From Candidatus Steffania adelgidicola (GTDB lineage Bacteria; Pseudomonadota; Gammaproteobacteria; Enterobacterales; Enterobacteriaceae), in contig NZ_CP045889.1 of NCBI RefSeq assembly GCF_020541225.1, positions 372,001-436,000 on the forward strand: DNA of 64,000 nt. Reading direction: 5' to 3'. Below, piece by piece: positions 36,904 to 48,664 of this stretch. Made by a program: the position numbers and the translations under genes. Within the stretch, counting starts at the first letter, position 1, and each line of letters opens with the position of its first letter. Below the pieces are notes generated by a model. That model did no database searches and was not told the origin of the DNA. It was given only the letters and a program-made list of their open reading frames with translations.

Positions 36904-38247
36904 TTACGACCGAGAAGTAATTGAAGCACCTCGACCGATACCGTAATAAATAAATCCACGATGAGCGAGATGTTCTGGATCATATAAGTTACGCCCATCA
37001 AAGATAATGGGTTGTTTTAAAAACGCTTTAATAACATCAAAATCTGGTGCGCGGAAGTTCTGCCATTCGGTGCAGATAACCAACGCATCGGCGCCTTTTA
37101 GCGCAGCTTCTTTAGTACCCATCAATTTTAAGTCAGAACGATGTCCGTAAATGCGTTGTGTTTCATGCATGGCTTCAGGATCAAAAGCCTGAATAGTCGT
37201 ACCGGCTTGCCACAGCGCCTCCATTAACAGACGGCTTGATGCTTCGCGCATGTCGTCTGTATTAGGTTTAAATGATAATCCCCATAATGCAAAAGTTTTA
37301 CCGCTTAAATCATTTCCAAAATGGCGCTGAATAAACGTGGGTAATTTATCTTTTTGCTGATAGTTCACGTCTTCCACAGCTTGTAGAAGTTTAGGTTGAT
37401 AACCTATCTGTTCGGCAGTGCGAATAAGAGCTTGGATATCTTTCGGGAAGCAAGAACCACCGTACCCGCACCCAGGGTAAATAAAACTATATCCGATACG
37501 AAAATCAGCGCCTATTCCTTGCCGCACTTTTTCCACATCTGCACCTAGTAGTTCAGCTAGATTTGAAATTTCATTCATAAAGCTGATTTTTGTTGCCAGC
37601 ATACAGTTAGCAGCATATTTTGTCAGTTCGGCACTACGAATATCCATTAGTATTATCTTGTTGTGATTGTGGTTGAAAGGCTTATACAGCTCATGAAGTA
37701 ACTCCAGTACATCTTCATTATCGCTACCTATGACAATGCGCTCAGGACTCATACAGTCATTTACCGCAGTTCCCTCTTTTAAAAACTCAGGGTTGGATAC
37801 AACATCAAAAGTTAATGTGCTATTGCGACTTTTTAGCGTTTTCTTCATGATTTCACGGACTTTGTCCGCGGTGCCTACTGGCACGGTGGATTTATTTAGC
37901 ACAATTTTGTAATCGTTCATATGCTGGGCGATCGTGCTGGCTACCGCAGTAACATATTTTAAATCTGCTGCCCCGTCTTCATCTGGCGGTGTACCAACTG
38001 CAATAAACTGTATGACGCCATGGCTGACGCCGGTTTGGGCATCTGTACTAAAGTTTAAGCGCTTGGCTGTGTAGTTCTGTTGTACCAGTGCCGTTAACCC
38101 TGGTTCAAAAATAGGAATCACTCCTTTTTTCAGATTTTCAACTTTGTACTTATCCACGTCAATGCACAACACATCATGTCCAACTTCGGCTAAAACCGCA
38201 GCCTGTACTAAGCCGACATAGCCAATACCAAAAATGGTCACTTTCAT
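36904..38247 (-). CDS. ugd: UDP-glucose 6-dehydrogenase
   Basis: Oxidises UDP-glucose to UDP-glucuronate with 2 NAD. It has 447 aa, the longer enterobacterial type (as in Serratia and Yersinia). The N-terminal Rossmann fold starts [13 protein letters not shown]. The catalytic Cys is in [13 protein letters not shown]. The C-terminal UDP-binding domain has [19 protein letters not shown] and VICTEW. An AGGA ribosome site precedes the ATG. It follows galU by 52 bases on the same strand, which makes the UDP-glucose it uses, so the two form a short pathway operon feeding surface polysaccharide or lipid A modification. Confidence 0.97.
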   Translation of the reverse strand: MKVTIFGIGYVGLVQAAVLAEVGHDVLCIDVDKYKVENLKKGVIPIFEPGLTALVQQNYTAKRLNFSTDAQTGVSHGVIQFIAVGTPPDEDGAADLKYVTAVASTIAQHMNDYKIVLNKSTVPVGTADKVREIMKKTLKSRNSTLTFDVVSNPEFLKEGTAVNDCMSPERIVIGSDNEDVLELLHELYKPFNHNHNKIILMDIRSAELTKYAANCMLATKISFMNEISNLAELLGADVEKVRQGIGADFRIGYSFIYPGCGYGGSCFPKDIQALIRTAEQIGYQPKLLQAVEDVNYQQKDKLPTFIQRHFGNDLSGKTFALWGLSFKPNTDDMREASSRLLMEALWQAGTTIQAFDPEAMHETQRIYGHRSDLKLMGTKEAALKGADALVICTEWQNFRAPDFDVIKAFLKQPIIFDGRNLYDPEHLAHRGFIYYGIGRGASITSRS

Positions 38248-38299
38248 GTTATAAGATCCTGGTTTCTATGTAAGATATACTCAACAAAACTTCAATACT

Positions 38300-39202
38300 T
38301 TATGGTGTGATGAGTTCTTTTAACCATGTTTTGAATTGTTTGCCAAGATGTTCATGACGCAGGCCATATTCAACAAACGCCTGCATGTAACCTAGTTTGT
38401 TACCACAATCATGACTCACCCCCTTTAGGTGGTACGCCTCCACAGTTTCTTTGTCCATCAGCATGGCAATGGAATCTGTTAGTTGAATTTCATTTCCGGC
38501 ACCCGGCAGGGTTTTTTCTAAAAGCGTCCAAATATCAGAAGAAAGTACATAGCGACCAACGATGGATAAATTAGACGGTGCCTTTTCTGCCACCGGTTTT
38601 TCGATAACTCCAACCATTGCTACGCTTTCACCTGGTTTGAGCTGTTTACCTAGGCAATCCACTACACCGTAGCTCGTGACATCCTCTACAGGTTCAACTA
38701 AAATCTGACTATGACCAGTATTTTCAAAACGTTTTAGCATAGCAGCTAGATTTTCTGTTTTTGGATTGGATTGATATTCATCAATAATCACATCAGGAAG
38801 CACTATCGCCACCGGTTTGTCACCCACTAACGGGTGTGCGCACAATACCGCGTGACCTAATCCTTTGGCTAGCCCTTGCCGGATTTGCATTATAGTGACA
38901 TGGGGAGGACAAATCGCCTGGATTTCTGCTAATAGCTGGCGTTTTACGCGTTTTTCCAGTATCGCTTCTAGTTCAAAACTAGTATCAAAATGATTTTCAA
39001 TAGAGTTCTTGGAAGAATGAGTAACCAGGATAATCTCATTAATTCCTGCATTGATACATTCATTTACCACATACTGAATCAAAGGCTTATCTACCAGAGG
39101 GAGCATTTCCTTTGGGATTGCTTTCGTTGCCGGTAACATGCGTGTACCCAATCCTGCTACTGGGATTACAGCTTTTTTTACTTTTGTTATATTAGAAGAC
39201 AT
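38300..39202 (-). CDS. galU: UTP-glucose-1-phosphate uridylyltransferase
   Basis: Makes UDP-glucose from UTP and glucose-1-phosphate. It has 300 aa (E. coli 302). The nucleotide-binding motif [19 protein letters not shown] is intact near residue 17, followed by [29 protein letters not shown] and [21 protein letters not shown] precedes the ATG. It is upstream of ugd. In E. coli hns lies next to galU; here hns is about 17 kb away, so gene order has been rearranged. Confidence 0.98.
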   Translation of the reverse strand: MSSNITKVKKAVIPVAGLGTRMLPATKAIPKEMLPLVDKPLIQYVVNECINAGINEIILVTHSSKNSIENHFDTSFELEAILEKRVKRQLLAEIQAICPPHVTIMQIRQGLAKGLGHAVLCAHPLVGDKPVAIVLPDVIIDEYQSNPKTENLAAMLKRFENTGHSQILVEPVEDVTSYGVVDCLGKQLKPGESVAMVGVIEKPVAEKAPSNLSIVGRYVLSSDIWTLLEKTLPGAGNEIQLTDSIAMLMDKETVEAYHLKGVSHDCGNKLGYMQAFVEYGLRHEHLGKQFKTWLKELITP

Positions 39203-41043
39203 GAACCACCTCTCTTTTATTTAAATAAAACTTAATCGGTCTTGAATGAGAACAGTTGATAATAGTAAGTAGTTGTATACCATCTAAGACTCTTGGCGTG
39301 TATCGTTTCTGATTTTAAAAAAGATACTTGTGTAACTAAGACGTTAGATCTAGATATGTAAACTAGAGTCACCTCGCTGTATGACTAGGGTATATTTTTT
39401 ATATATAGCAACGCGACTTCATTCTTGGAAGATTAAGAATGAATATTGAGAGATGTGCTCTACCTAAGTAAATGTCCCAGTAATGTTAGGGTGATTGATA
39501 CTGATTTTTCTTATGAGCATCTACTTTGTTTACAGCACGATTTTGTCAAACAAGCAGTTCTTACTCTTTATCTATAGGATCCCTGATCATTATATAGATT
39601 TTCCTTTCTCCATGTTTTCATAGTTACTTGGAAAAATGCCTGAGTAATCGATATCTTCTCTATTTTTAGAAGAATAAATAAAATTTGTTGTTTAGATAGC
39701 ATAGTAACGATAAGTAATTAAGAGTAGAGTTGAACTCTATGCACAAGTTATGCGCTGATTTCTAGTTAAGATAAGTGTTATAGAGTTTTTAGATTCATTA
39801 TTTATCAGTGAGAAAAATGAAATTATATTGCAGATCGTGGCTATATTTCTTATATGTTACAAATAACATGATCTCGTATTTAGACAATCTTTTCAGTAGT
39901 TCTGCGAAAGTGTATTATTTTCCTTTTGATAATTTTATGGTGGTAGATCCATGCGTGCATTCTAACGTATCCAGTTCAGGTTTAGATGGCTGATGACATA
40001 GACGTGGAGTCAGGAATATAGATTTAATAAAGTGGAGATCGCAAAAGTTATACCATAGTAGATTTAAAGAGGAGACTCCCGATTAATCGTATCTATCTTG
40101 TAATTTCTGCTATAAATTCATCATCTGATCTCATATAGCTAGTTTCACCTCAGTATATATTTTTATCTGTATAATCTATGCTATTCCTACCGACCGTTAC
40201 CCATGAGGTAAAAGCGAGAATAGTAAAAGTTACGAATATTTTTATAGTCCTGATAAAACATATCGCTACATGAAAATATTGATTTTACTTTTTTCTAGAC
40301 TATTGAATATAATTCACACTAAGAGTTTACCGCAATATTAAAAATGAAGAGTATATATATAATTTGAATAGAGATATCGCGAATTTTTAGAAAAAACAAC
40401 CATTAGTATTTACTTAAATGGATGTCGATGACATGATATGGATATACTTATCTTCTATTGCAACTTAGGAAGAATCGATATAAAATTAAATGATTTAAAA
40501 AACCATACGACTTATTTAATAAGTGATATCTGTTCTGACATTAGTATTTCATACTGGGCACGTGGTTTATTAGTGCTGTACACGCTCTCTTCCAATTAGT
40601 CCGCTAGCTTCTTTTATTCTGGAGCAGACTTGGGGGAATGATAATTGGAGGGATAATTCATATTCTAACTTTATCACTCCCTAAAAATCACATGATGCTG
40701 ATGTGGGTATCTTAAGTTCTATAGGCCTATTATTTTATGCCAAGTTTTAATAAATTGTTTTGCTATATATAGTTTCTAACTTTAAACGTAATGAAAGTGA
40801 GATGAGTCAAGAAAAATACAAAAAAGATGTCTATTTTTATATGGACCGTCTACTTATAGTATATATGTATGATAAAAGATCAATCGGTAATCTATATGGT
40901 ATGAAAACGTAGTCAAGCGCATTAATAGGTAGATCTGTTAATAGCATTTGTGGATTTAACAGTTGTGCTCAGTGACAATATATTAGCATCGCATTAATCA
41001 AACCTTCTGCTTAATTTGAAAAATATATTTTAGAGAAATAATC
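39203..41043. other. Decayed spacer upstream of galU and queD
   Basis: A divergent spacer of 1.8 kb. rssB (beside galU) and cysJ (beside queD) were looked for and not read. A 61-codon frame at 39808-39993 (plus) is unrecognised and probably chance. Confidence 0.6.
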
Positions 41044-41406
41044 GTGATTAGTACGTTATATAAGGATTTTACCTTTGAATCTGCCCATCGATTGCCGCAT
41101 GTTCTTGCGGAGCATAAATGTGGTCGACTGCATGGACATTCATTTTTAGTACGTTTGGAAGTGACAGGTGAAGTCGATCCCAAGACCGGATGGATTATGG
41201 ATTTTGGCGAATTGAAATCCGCTTTTCAACCAATTCTAAAACGGCTTGATCATTATTACTTAAATGATATTCCCGGGCTGGAAAATCCTACTAGTGAAGT
41301 ACTAGCAAAATGGATTTGGCAACATCTGAAACCCACAGTGACGCTATTAAGTAGTGTCACTCTTAAAGAAACCTGTACTGCTGGGTGTATTTACCGCGGG
41401 CAGTAA
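41044..41406 (+). CDS. queD: 6-carboxy-5,6,7,8-tetrahydropterin synthase QueD
   Basis: Converts dihydroneopterin triphosphate to carboxytetrahydropterin, an early step of queuosine (tRNA wobble base) synthesis. It has 120 aa (E. coli 121). Zn-binding histidines are in SAHRLPH and CGRLHGHSF, where the Cys is the catalytic residue. [34 protein letters not shown] and [10 protein letters not shown] are typical. The start is GTG at 41044, with only a weak ribosome site (AGAGA). It stands alone; other queuosine genes are not in the window. Confidence 0.96.
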   Translation: MISTLYKDFTFESAHRLPHVLAEHKCGRLHGHSFLVRLEVTGEVDPKTGWIMDFGELKSAFQPILKRLDHYYLNDIPGLENPTSEVLAKWIWQHLKPTVTLLSSVTLKETCTAGCIYRGQ

Positions 41407-43076
41407 GGTCTTTGCAAAAAGACAGAGAGCTTACTAAAAGATTAAATATAAGTGATATAGTGTATGTGAGTTATTCTGTTTACTGTAATTAAACTGTGAT
41501 CTCATGCAAATAGACTAAGAATTATGTGTACAAAAATAATACAGACTTTTTTATTTACTTGGGGTCTTTATTCCGATTGATTTAATTAAAGGCAGTTAAA
41601 TCCATCCACTTACACGCAGTGAAAGTGAACACATCTAAGTGAATGAAAAATTTTAAATCTTTACTAGCTTTTAGAAAGAAAGCATACTTGCATCGCAAGG
41701 TATTGAAAAATGTCACTTTACCGTTTACGAATTGCATGTATTAAAAATACTGAATAATTATTCACTTGGATGGTCTTAACATTCAACGCTGAGATCTGCA
41801 TGTGTAAATTTAAGTTTTGTCGTTCTATCTATTGTCTATCTTTTTATTGACTAAATAATTTAATATGATCGGGTTATTTATCCTTAATACAGAACGTTGC
41901 TTTAACTCTATAGCAATAAACATTTCCGTATCACATATTTTTCTGAGTCAAAAATATAACCTCGATTCATTTGTTTGGTATGTGTACCCCAGACAGGTAG
42001 CTCTTAGTCGACTATACATAAGCTCATAACTCCTTTATTTCATAATAGATAACGATTTTAGCATTCATCTCTCTATTAGAGATCCGGTTTGGTGTGTTTT
42101 TTAAAATGAAGCCACAATTGATTGCGACATGAAAGATAATCTGCTGTTTATGATGTGAAACATTCATGATGCTAGAGAAAAAATCAGAAAACCATTGGAT
42201 ATTCATGAGATATATATCGGTACACATCTCATACTGTGCTCATGAATACTGAGTTAATGAAAGATATGATTTAACATATATGTATTGAAAATAAGAGCAT
42301 GACTGCATATGCATGAAGCGTCTGCATCCACTTTGGTTATGCATTATTAGTGTTTTGAACTGGCATTTTTTATTGATCATAGAACATGATAGTCCTAAGA
42401 ATTACGATTATGTTTTTCTTGTTAATAGGCGACGCATTATTCTCTGTTTAGGAAGTTTTAATGATTACCCGCTTTTATACCTGAAGGTTTCATTTACCAC
42501 ATATAAAGTTCCAGTTGTAATGTGTCTGTATTAGACACCTAAAGGGTGATTGGGTAGATGGATACTTGAGAATTTAACGGAAATTCACTAGAAATCAGCA
42601 AGGTTAAATAGTAATACTTTTATAACTGGTGCGTTCATATTATCTGAATATAGATGTGAAGTATTTTCCATCAATAGCAAAAAGGATTTTCCCCTAATCT
42701 TTTATCAGAAGAGTACTTATTATTTTATAGAGGTTTTATTTGCCTTCATAAAATGAAGAGTGCGGTTCAGAATGTTTTTTCGATGCTTTTGAAGCAATTG
42801 TAATTAAGATTACTTTAAGAAGTCATCAATCGTATATTAATACATTGTAACCAGAACTTGACAGACCGTTTTTGTGTCTTAGAGAACGAGGCGTCATTGA
42901 GCGAGATCTATATAAAAAATGCTGCTTGACAGAACCATATATAAAACTCTGTCTTGCCTAGTACTCGATCTTTTAGAAAAGGGAGATATTGTAATTTCAC
43001 AGATATATGAAAGTTTCGAAAAACTGAATTATACAATCAATCATATCTTTCTTCTTGAAATTTATAGGTAATGACT
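41407..43076. other. Decayed spacer before tsaD
   Basis: About 1.7 kb. rpsU, which is divergent from tsaD in E. coli, was looked for on the minus strand and is not here. Frames at 42024-42227 (minus) and 42313-42534 (plus) are unrecognised. Confidence 0.6.
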
Positions 43077-44096
43077 ATGCGGGTATTGGGTATTGAAACA
43101 TCATGTGATGAAACTGGTGTAGCGATTTACGATCAAGATCGAGGATTGCTGGCGAATCACTTATATAGCCAGGTGAAATTGCATGCTCATTATGGCGGAG
43201 TAGTGCCGGAATTAGCTTCTCGTGATCATGGTCGTAAAATTATTCCCCTAATTCAGGATACGTTAGTGCAGGCACATCTTCAGTCATCGGATATCCACGG
43301 AGTAGCGTACACGGCTGGCCCCGGCCTGGTAGGCGCGTTAATTGTTGGGGCTAGTGTTGGACGCGCGCTAGCCTATGCCTGGCGGGTTCCGGCTATCGCT
43401 ATCCACCATATGGAAGGACATTTGTTAACACCTATGCTAGAAACCCCTCGCCCAGCGTTTCCCTTCGTGGCTCTATTGGTTTCAGGCGGCCATACCCAAC
43501 TAATCTCAGCGACTGGTATTGGCGAATATCAGCTTCTAGGAGAGTCTGTTGATGATGCTGTTGGTGAGGCATTTGATAAAACAGCCAAGCTTCTGGGACT
43601 AGATTATCCCGGCGGACCAATGTTATCGCGTTTAGCACAGCAGGGGGACCCGGAGCGTTATAGGTTTCCTCGTCCAATGACGAATAGACCTGGTCTGGCA
43701 TTTAGTTTCTCTGGATTAAAAACTTTTGCTGTCAATACGTTTCGTTCTAGCGATCATACCCATCAGACTCGTGCGGATGTAGCAAGGGCATTTGAGGATG
43801 CGGTGGTGGATACGCTAATGATAAAATGCCAACGTGCGCTTAAGTTAACTGGTTTCCAGAGATTAGTTATAGCTGGAGGCGTAAGTGCCAATCAATCCCT
43901 ACGTACACGCCTGGGGAAAATGATATTCCCGCGGGGCGGAGAAGTATTCTTCGCCCGTCCTGAGTTTTGCACGGATAACGGTGCCATGATCGCTTACGCC
44001 GGTATTATGCGGATAAAAACTGGGATGAAGACGGAGCTAGCTGTGTCGGTTCGACCTCGCTGGTCGATGGAGGAACTACCGGCGCTAGGCGTTTAG
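43077..44096 (+). CDS. tsaD: tRNA N6-threonylcarbamoyladenosine synthase subunit TsaD
   Basis: Catalytic subunit that transfers the threonylcarbamoyl group to A37 of ANN-decoding tRNAs, with TsaB, TsaC and TsaE. It has 339 aa (E. coli 337). It shows [15 protein letters not shown] at the N-terminus, the metal-binding [34 protein letters not shown], and the ATPase-fold Asp in [14 protein letters not shown] chose the ATG at 43077, since AGGT lies seven bases before it; the ATG two codons upstream is only one base from that site. It is convergent with the plsY remnant. Confidence 0.98.
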   Translation: MRVLGIETSCDETGVAIYDQDRGLLANHLYSQVKLHAHYGGVVPELASRDHGRKIIPLIQDTLVQAHLQSSDIHGVAYTAGPGLVGALIVGASVGRALAYAWRVPAIAIHHMEGHLLTPMLETPRPAFPFVALLVSGGHTQLISATGIGEYQLLGESVDDAVGEAFDKTAKLLGLDYPGGPMLSRLAQQGDPERYRFPRPMTNRPGLAFSFSGLKTFAVNTFRSSDHTHQTRADVARAFEDAVVDTLMIKCQRALKLTGFQRLVIAGGVSANQSLRTRLGKMIFPRGGEVFFARPEFCTDNGAMIAYAGIMRIKTGMKTELAVSVRPRWSMEELPALGV

Positions 44097-44161
44097 TTTT
44101 TACTCTGCTAACGATTCATATTCGAGTTTTTTAACTCAACGTCGTCTTATATAGTATTATT

Positions 44162-44625
44162 TTAACCGCGCCATAGTTTCTGGATGTTCTCGTGGTGACG
44201 TACATGTACGAGTGCTAATCAGCAGAGCATGGCGACTGGGAAAGTAAACTGTGGCGGCGGCTTGAACCACCATATTATAGACAGGTGCAAGTACGCACTG
44301 ATAATTACACCTAATGAAGAATAGCCGGGGAGCAGCACTATTAACAACCAGGTGCCTATCATCAGGGCTGCGCGATCTTGGCTAAGACACGCGGCAATCG
44401 TTATGAAACTCAGCTAGAACGGCGGAAGATTAAGACTATAGCTGGTCTCCAGACCGGATTCAGAACATCAAACATTATCACGCTGCACCTGCCACCGCTC
44501 CGCATCACATTAGTCGCATCGGGGGGGGTGTCGCTGCCGCTAGTATATGGATCCGGTAGTCGAATAAGTCTAGAGTACAGAACTCTGTCAGATAATGCGC
44601 TGCATAGATAGGCGAAGACTATCAT
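44162..44625 (-). pseudogene. plsY: plsY pseudogene (glycerol-3-phosphate acyltransferase)
   Basis: The ATG at 44625 opens IVFAYLCSALSD, then RLPDPYTSGSDTPPDATNV against the family GSGNPGATNV. The frame then breaks. PF, a stop in place of Trp, and [10 protein letters not shown] follow in another frame. About 30 codons are missing, including the conserved GGKGVAT loop. [32 protein letters not shown] and RHHENIQKLW continue to a TAA at 44162. The gene lies tail to tail with tsaD, as plsY often does. An 8-G run (44521-44528) sits in the first glycine motif. Confidence 0.92.
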
Positions 44626-46323
44626 GACAATTAGGATAGTGTTATTCAGAATAACATTCTATTCATAAACACTCGTTTGATTTTATTGTTTTCAGATAAT
44701 ATGCATATTTTTAGGGAAGTGGTATTCGATAGCCATAAAACTGAGTATCTTGTATGAATATTGTATTAATTAAGTAATTAACAGTAATGCAGTGATAGTC
44801 AATCTATGATTGAGAAAAGCAATGCCTTCAGAAAGAAAAGTGGCTGACTGCTTATTTTAAAGTACCTTAAGATACATATCAAATTCACTAAATATAGTGC
44901 AGTGTTGCAGATACTGCATGTTGATGTGTAAATCGAACTTAGGTGTCGAAAAGTCTAAAAAGTATAAGGGAAATTATTGGAAGATATATCTTCTATCCTA
45001 GAAAACCAATATTATTTGTTTTGTAATAATCCATGGTAACTACATGTCAACATTATATATAAGTTGTAACTTATATTATTTGATGGAAATGAATAGTGAT
45101 ATATTAACCGGTGCATTTATTGTGTATTTTTCTTCTTTTAAAGCATGGGTATTGTAATATTTCAGGGAAAAGGGTTTGCATCCTAGTGATGCCATTTTAT
45201 CCGCTATTTTTATTTTTCATCTCTAATTCTTCTATAGATCTTCATCGCGCAACCTTGTTTATGCTCCATATCCATGGAGGAACATTTGATGTGGACGCAA
45301 TGTGCCATTTATTTATCTTTGTAGATAAATAATAGCTCGGATTCTAGATTAGAGTCATGCTTTTAATAAGTGATGAAGCCGTATTCACTGTAACTATGCA
45401 GCATATGATTTATGCATTAATCGCTTCGATGAAAAACATAATGGTATTAATAATAGACATGTTTTCTATAATTCAAAAAAAATAACTCTTGCGTTTATTT
45501 AGAATAGTCTCCTGTTTTTTTTCGATTATATCTTTGAAAAATTGTTAAGTAATTTGGGGTGCATAACCAAATTACCTATCTTTACTTGAGCAGGGCTAGG
45601 TTGGTTTTAAATACGTAAGAAATGAGAATGGAGATTTAAAAGGATGAAGAAGTATTAACGTTCTTATCTTAATACATATAGATAATGCACTTGAATTTTG
45701 TATTTCACTTTATGTATATGTTAAAAAACAGTGTAGTCAAGGAGTGTTCTGGTGAGATAGTTAATAGCATATAAAACCATAATTTCTATTTTACTAATGA
45801 GAAGATATTCTATTAGATAGATATACTTAGTGTTGTATTTAAAGATTTTATAAATCAGCAATATCTAGTAAAGTACTCTTAACACCTATAAAATATCCCA
45901 AAATTAAATGTATTTTTTAAAACATATCACACTTACCTATAGTAAATGATATAATCAAAATATATCTTTCTTTTTGCTAAAAGAAGATTTTTATTAAAAA
46001 TAAGAAACAGTACATAAGAAAAATATTAGATGAAATGTAAGGATTGACTATCATGAATAAATCTACGTGATCAGCTCATAGATGATTTATGAAAATGATT
46101 AACCTGATTAATTTACATCAAAGTGGCCACCTTACATTAGTGAGATTAAGTATAACGAGAGAAAAAATTCCTTTAAAACATGAGAATTTACTGGTTGTCA
46201 AAGAATATTTTCTTTTGCATCGTTGAGATGCATATATAGCTTTGTATGCAAAGTTAGGGCAATAACGAGAAAGTCTACTTTCTCTGGCATTCTTGTTTTT
46301 TATTTAAAAAATCAGGAGATGGC
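44626..46323. other. Decayed spacer before pepA
   Basis: About 1.7 kb. folB (usual neighbour of plsY) and lptF (divergent from pepA in E. coli) could not be read. Hairpins occur at 45309-45332 (10-bp arms) and 46267-46284 (8-bp arms, just before pepA). The 73-codon frame at 45111-45332 (plus) is not recognised. Confidence 0.6.
45309..45332. repeat. Perfect hairpin, 10-bp arms
   Basis: TTATTTATCT (45309-45318) and AGATAAATAA (45323-45332) with TTGT between; isolated in spacer DNA. Confidence 0.7.
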
Positions 46324-47829
46324 ATGGAGTTTAGTGTAAAAAGCGGTAGTTTGGAGAAACAACGCAGTGCGTGTATTGTCGTCGGAGTATTTGAGCCCAG
46401 TCGCTTGTCCTCTATTGCCGAACAGCTTGATAAAATTAGCGAAGGCTATATCAGCGCGCTATTGCGGCGAGGTGAACTGGAAGGCAAGGTTGGCCAGACA
46501 CTTTTACTGCATCATGTTTTGAATGTTCTGTCTGAGCGGATATTACTTATCGGTTGTGGTCAAGAGCGTGAATTGGATGAGCGCCAGTATAAGCAAGTGA
46601 TTCATAAGATGATCAATACGCTGAATGACACTGGATCTATGGAGGTCGTGTGCTTTTTGACTGAATTGAACGTCAAGGGGCGAAATACTTACTGGAAAGT
46701 ACGCCAAGCTGTAGAAACGGTTAAAGAGACGCTATATATCTTCGATCATCTAAAAAGTATTAAAACCGAGTTTCGTCGTCCGCTACAAAAGATAGTGTTC
46801 AATGTTCTAACGAGTCAAGAGTTAATTAGCGGTGAGCGTGCTATTTCACATGGTTTAGCAATCGCTTCTGGTGTGAAGGCAGCTAAAGATTTGGGAAATC
46901 TTCCTCCTAACATTTGCAATCCAGCTTATCTGGCTTCGCAGGTTTGCCAGTTAGCTGCTGGCTATGCCAACACTAGCAAGACTCAGATTGTAGATGAAGA
47001 GCAGATGAAAGAAATTGGGATGAATGCCTATTTAGCGGTTAGTCGGGGCTCTGCTAATAAATCGATGATGTCGATTATCGAATATAAAGGAATCCTAGAT
47101 ACGCGTCCGATTGTGCTAGTGGGTAAAGGTTTGACTTTTGACGCTGGCGGAATTTCTATCAAGCCAGCCGATAATATGGGAGAAATGAAATATGACATGT
47201 GTGGTAGTGCTACTGTATACGGGGTGATGCAGATGGCAATGGAGCTGAGTTTACCACTGCATATCGTTGGTGTGCTGGCGGGGTCTGAGAACATGGTAGA
47301 CGGCCGAGCATTTCGGCCTGGCGATGTTTTGACTACTCTTTCCGGTCAAACAGTGGAAGTGGTGAACACTGACGCTGAAGGCCGACTTGTGTTATGTGAT
47401 GTTCTAACCTATGTTGAGCGCTTTGATCCCGATGTTGTAATCGATATAGCCACGTTAACCGGTGCGTGCGTTATTGCACTAGGGCATCATTTCACTGGAA
47501 TGATGGCGAATAATAAGCCTTTGGCTCAGGAACTGATCGCCGCCGGAGAACAGGCCGGGGATCGCGTCTGGCGTTTGCCACTGGGGGATGAGTTTCAAGA
47601 GCAGCTAGAGTCCAATTGTGCTGATATGGCAAATGTCGGTGGACGATCAGGTGGTGCAATTACCGCAGCTTGTTTCTTATCGCGTTTTGCACGTAAATAT
47701 AATTGGGCACATCTAGATATCGCTGGTACGGCTTGTTGTTTCGGTAAAGTCAAGGGTGTTACTGGACGGCCTGTGGCGATGCTATCCCAATTCTTGCTTA
47801 ATCGCGCTGAATTCAACGTTGACGAGTGA
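46324..47829 (+). CDS. pepA: Cytosol aminopeptidase PepA
   Basis: Hexameric M17 leucyl aminopeptidase. In E. coli it also binds DNA as a cofactor in Xer recombination of ColE1 plasmids and as a regulator of carAB. It has 501 aa (E. coli 503). Metal and catalytic motifs are [17 protein letters not shown] and the family signature [10 protein letters not shown], with DIATLTGAC between domains. AGGAG lies seven bases before the ATG. It was followed by holC and valS in the ancestor; holC is not readable here. Confidence 0.98.
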   Translation: MEFSVKSGSLEKQRSACIVVGVFEPSRLSSIAEQLDKISEGYISALLRRGELEGKVGQTLLLHHVLNVLSERILLIGCGQERELDERQYKQVIHKMINTLNDTGSMEVVCFLTELNVKGRNTYWKVRQAVETVKETLYIFDHLKSIKTEFRRPLQKIVFNVLTSQELISGERAISHGLAIASGVKAAKDLGNLPPNICNPAYLASQVCQLAAGYANTSKTQIVDEEQMKEIGMNAYLAVSRGSANKSMMSIIEYKGILDTRPIVLVGKGLTFDAGGISIKPADNMGEMKYDMCGSATVYGVMQMAMELSLPLHIVGVLAGSENMVDGRAFRPGDVLTTLSGQTVEVVNTDAEGRLVLCDVLTYVERFDPDVVIDIATLTGACVIALGHHFTGMMANNKPLAQELIAAGEQAGDRVWRLPLGDEFQEQLESNCADMANVGGRSGGAITAACFLSRFARKYNWAHLDIAGTACCFGKVKGVTGRPVAMLSQFLLNRAEFNVDE

Positions 47830-48362
47830 CTATAAAAAACATTAACTGATTGTTTTTTTGTGATTTTAAGTGCCAGATTACGATATAACAGTTTATGCTA
47901 GGATTTTTTGACACTTTATCATGATATGGTTCATCATTAGAACTTTTGCTACATGTACATCTCAATCACTTGATTGATTGTAATATGTATATATATCTAT
48001 ATACGATAATGAAAGGCAGTACATGTAATAATGAAAGAAAAACATTATACTGGCTCTATATTTATATCTCATTGAATTTATTAAACAAAACCATAATTAT
48101 CAATTTCAAGTGCAAAATATATTCAACAATATCCAGATTCTTTTCTAAAACAACAGACAGAGCGCTTTGACTGTTATTGGATTCAAGCTGTTTAGATTGG
48201 ATCCATATCCACAGAATTCGACCTTAAAAGGTCCTTTGTATTTTACATCGATGCTTTACAGAGATTAAGGGAGCGAAAGCATTATCTATATTTTATGCTT
48301 GAGATGCATTGAGTTATATCTTAGCTTTGATTAAATACTATATTAGTATAATAAACTATGCC

Positions 48363-48384
48363 ATTTCTCTTTCAAAAGAGAAAT
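48363..48384. repeat. Perfect hairpin, 10-bp arms, 2-nt loop
   Basis: ATTTCTCTTT (48363-48372) and AAAGAGAAAT (48375-48384) around CA. No U run follows. Confidence 0.7.
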
Positions 48385-48530
48385 AAAATTTGATAAGTGA
48401 TATTGAAAATAGAGTACTCACTAGAGTAAAGAACTGTATGCTCATTAAAAATTAATGAGCCTGAGCAAAAAAACATAAAAAGACATGGTTGTTAAAATAT
48501 GATTACTCTGTTTTTCTCTAATTTTTATGT

Positions 48531-48557
48531 TTTAGACAGAGATAATCTCTGTCTAAA
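48531..48557. repeat. Perfect 13-bp inverted repeat, 1-nt centre
   Basis: TTTAGACAGAGAT (48531-48543), a single A, then the exact complement (48545-48557). Cruciform-type palindrome. Confidence 0.85.
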
Positions 48558-48579
48558 TAGAGAGAGTTGCAAACAGAAC

Positions 48580-48609
48580 ATCCACTATCTTTGGAAAAAG
48601 ATAGTGGAT
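48580..48609. repeat. Perfect 13-bp hairpin before valS
   Basis: ATCCACTATCTTT (48580-48592) and its complement (48597-48609) around GGAA, 22 bases after the previous palindrome and about 55 bases upstream of valS. It may terminate upstream transcription or structure the valS leader. Confidence 0.85.
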
Positions 48610-48664
48610 ACAGATTGCGAATGGACTACGGCGCTGCCGATAACGTATAGATTAACAAGATAAA

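Larger units (their letters stand above)
47830..48664. other. Former holC position, now spacer with three hairpins
   Basis: In relatives holC (about 440 bases, pol III chi subunit) lies here between pepA and valS. I could not read it. The 835 bases hold three perfect hairpins in 250 bases: 48363-48384, 48531-48557 and 48580-48609. The last is about 55 bases before the valS start. Confidence 0.6.

Noticed and set aside
42313-42534. 73-codon frame beginning MKRLHPLWLCIISV
   Set aside because: Hydrophobic and AT-rich, no Shine-Dalgarno, no context partner; treated as chance.
45111-45332. 73-codon hydrophobic frame before pepA
   Set aside because: No ribosome site and it ends within a hairpin; no homology recognised.
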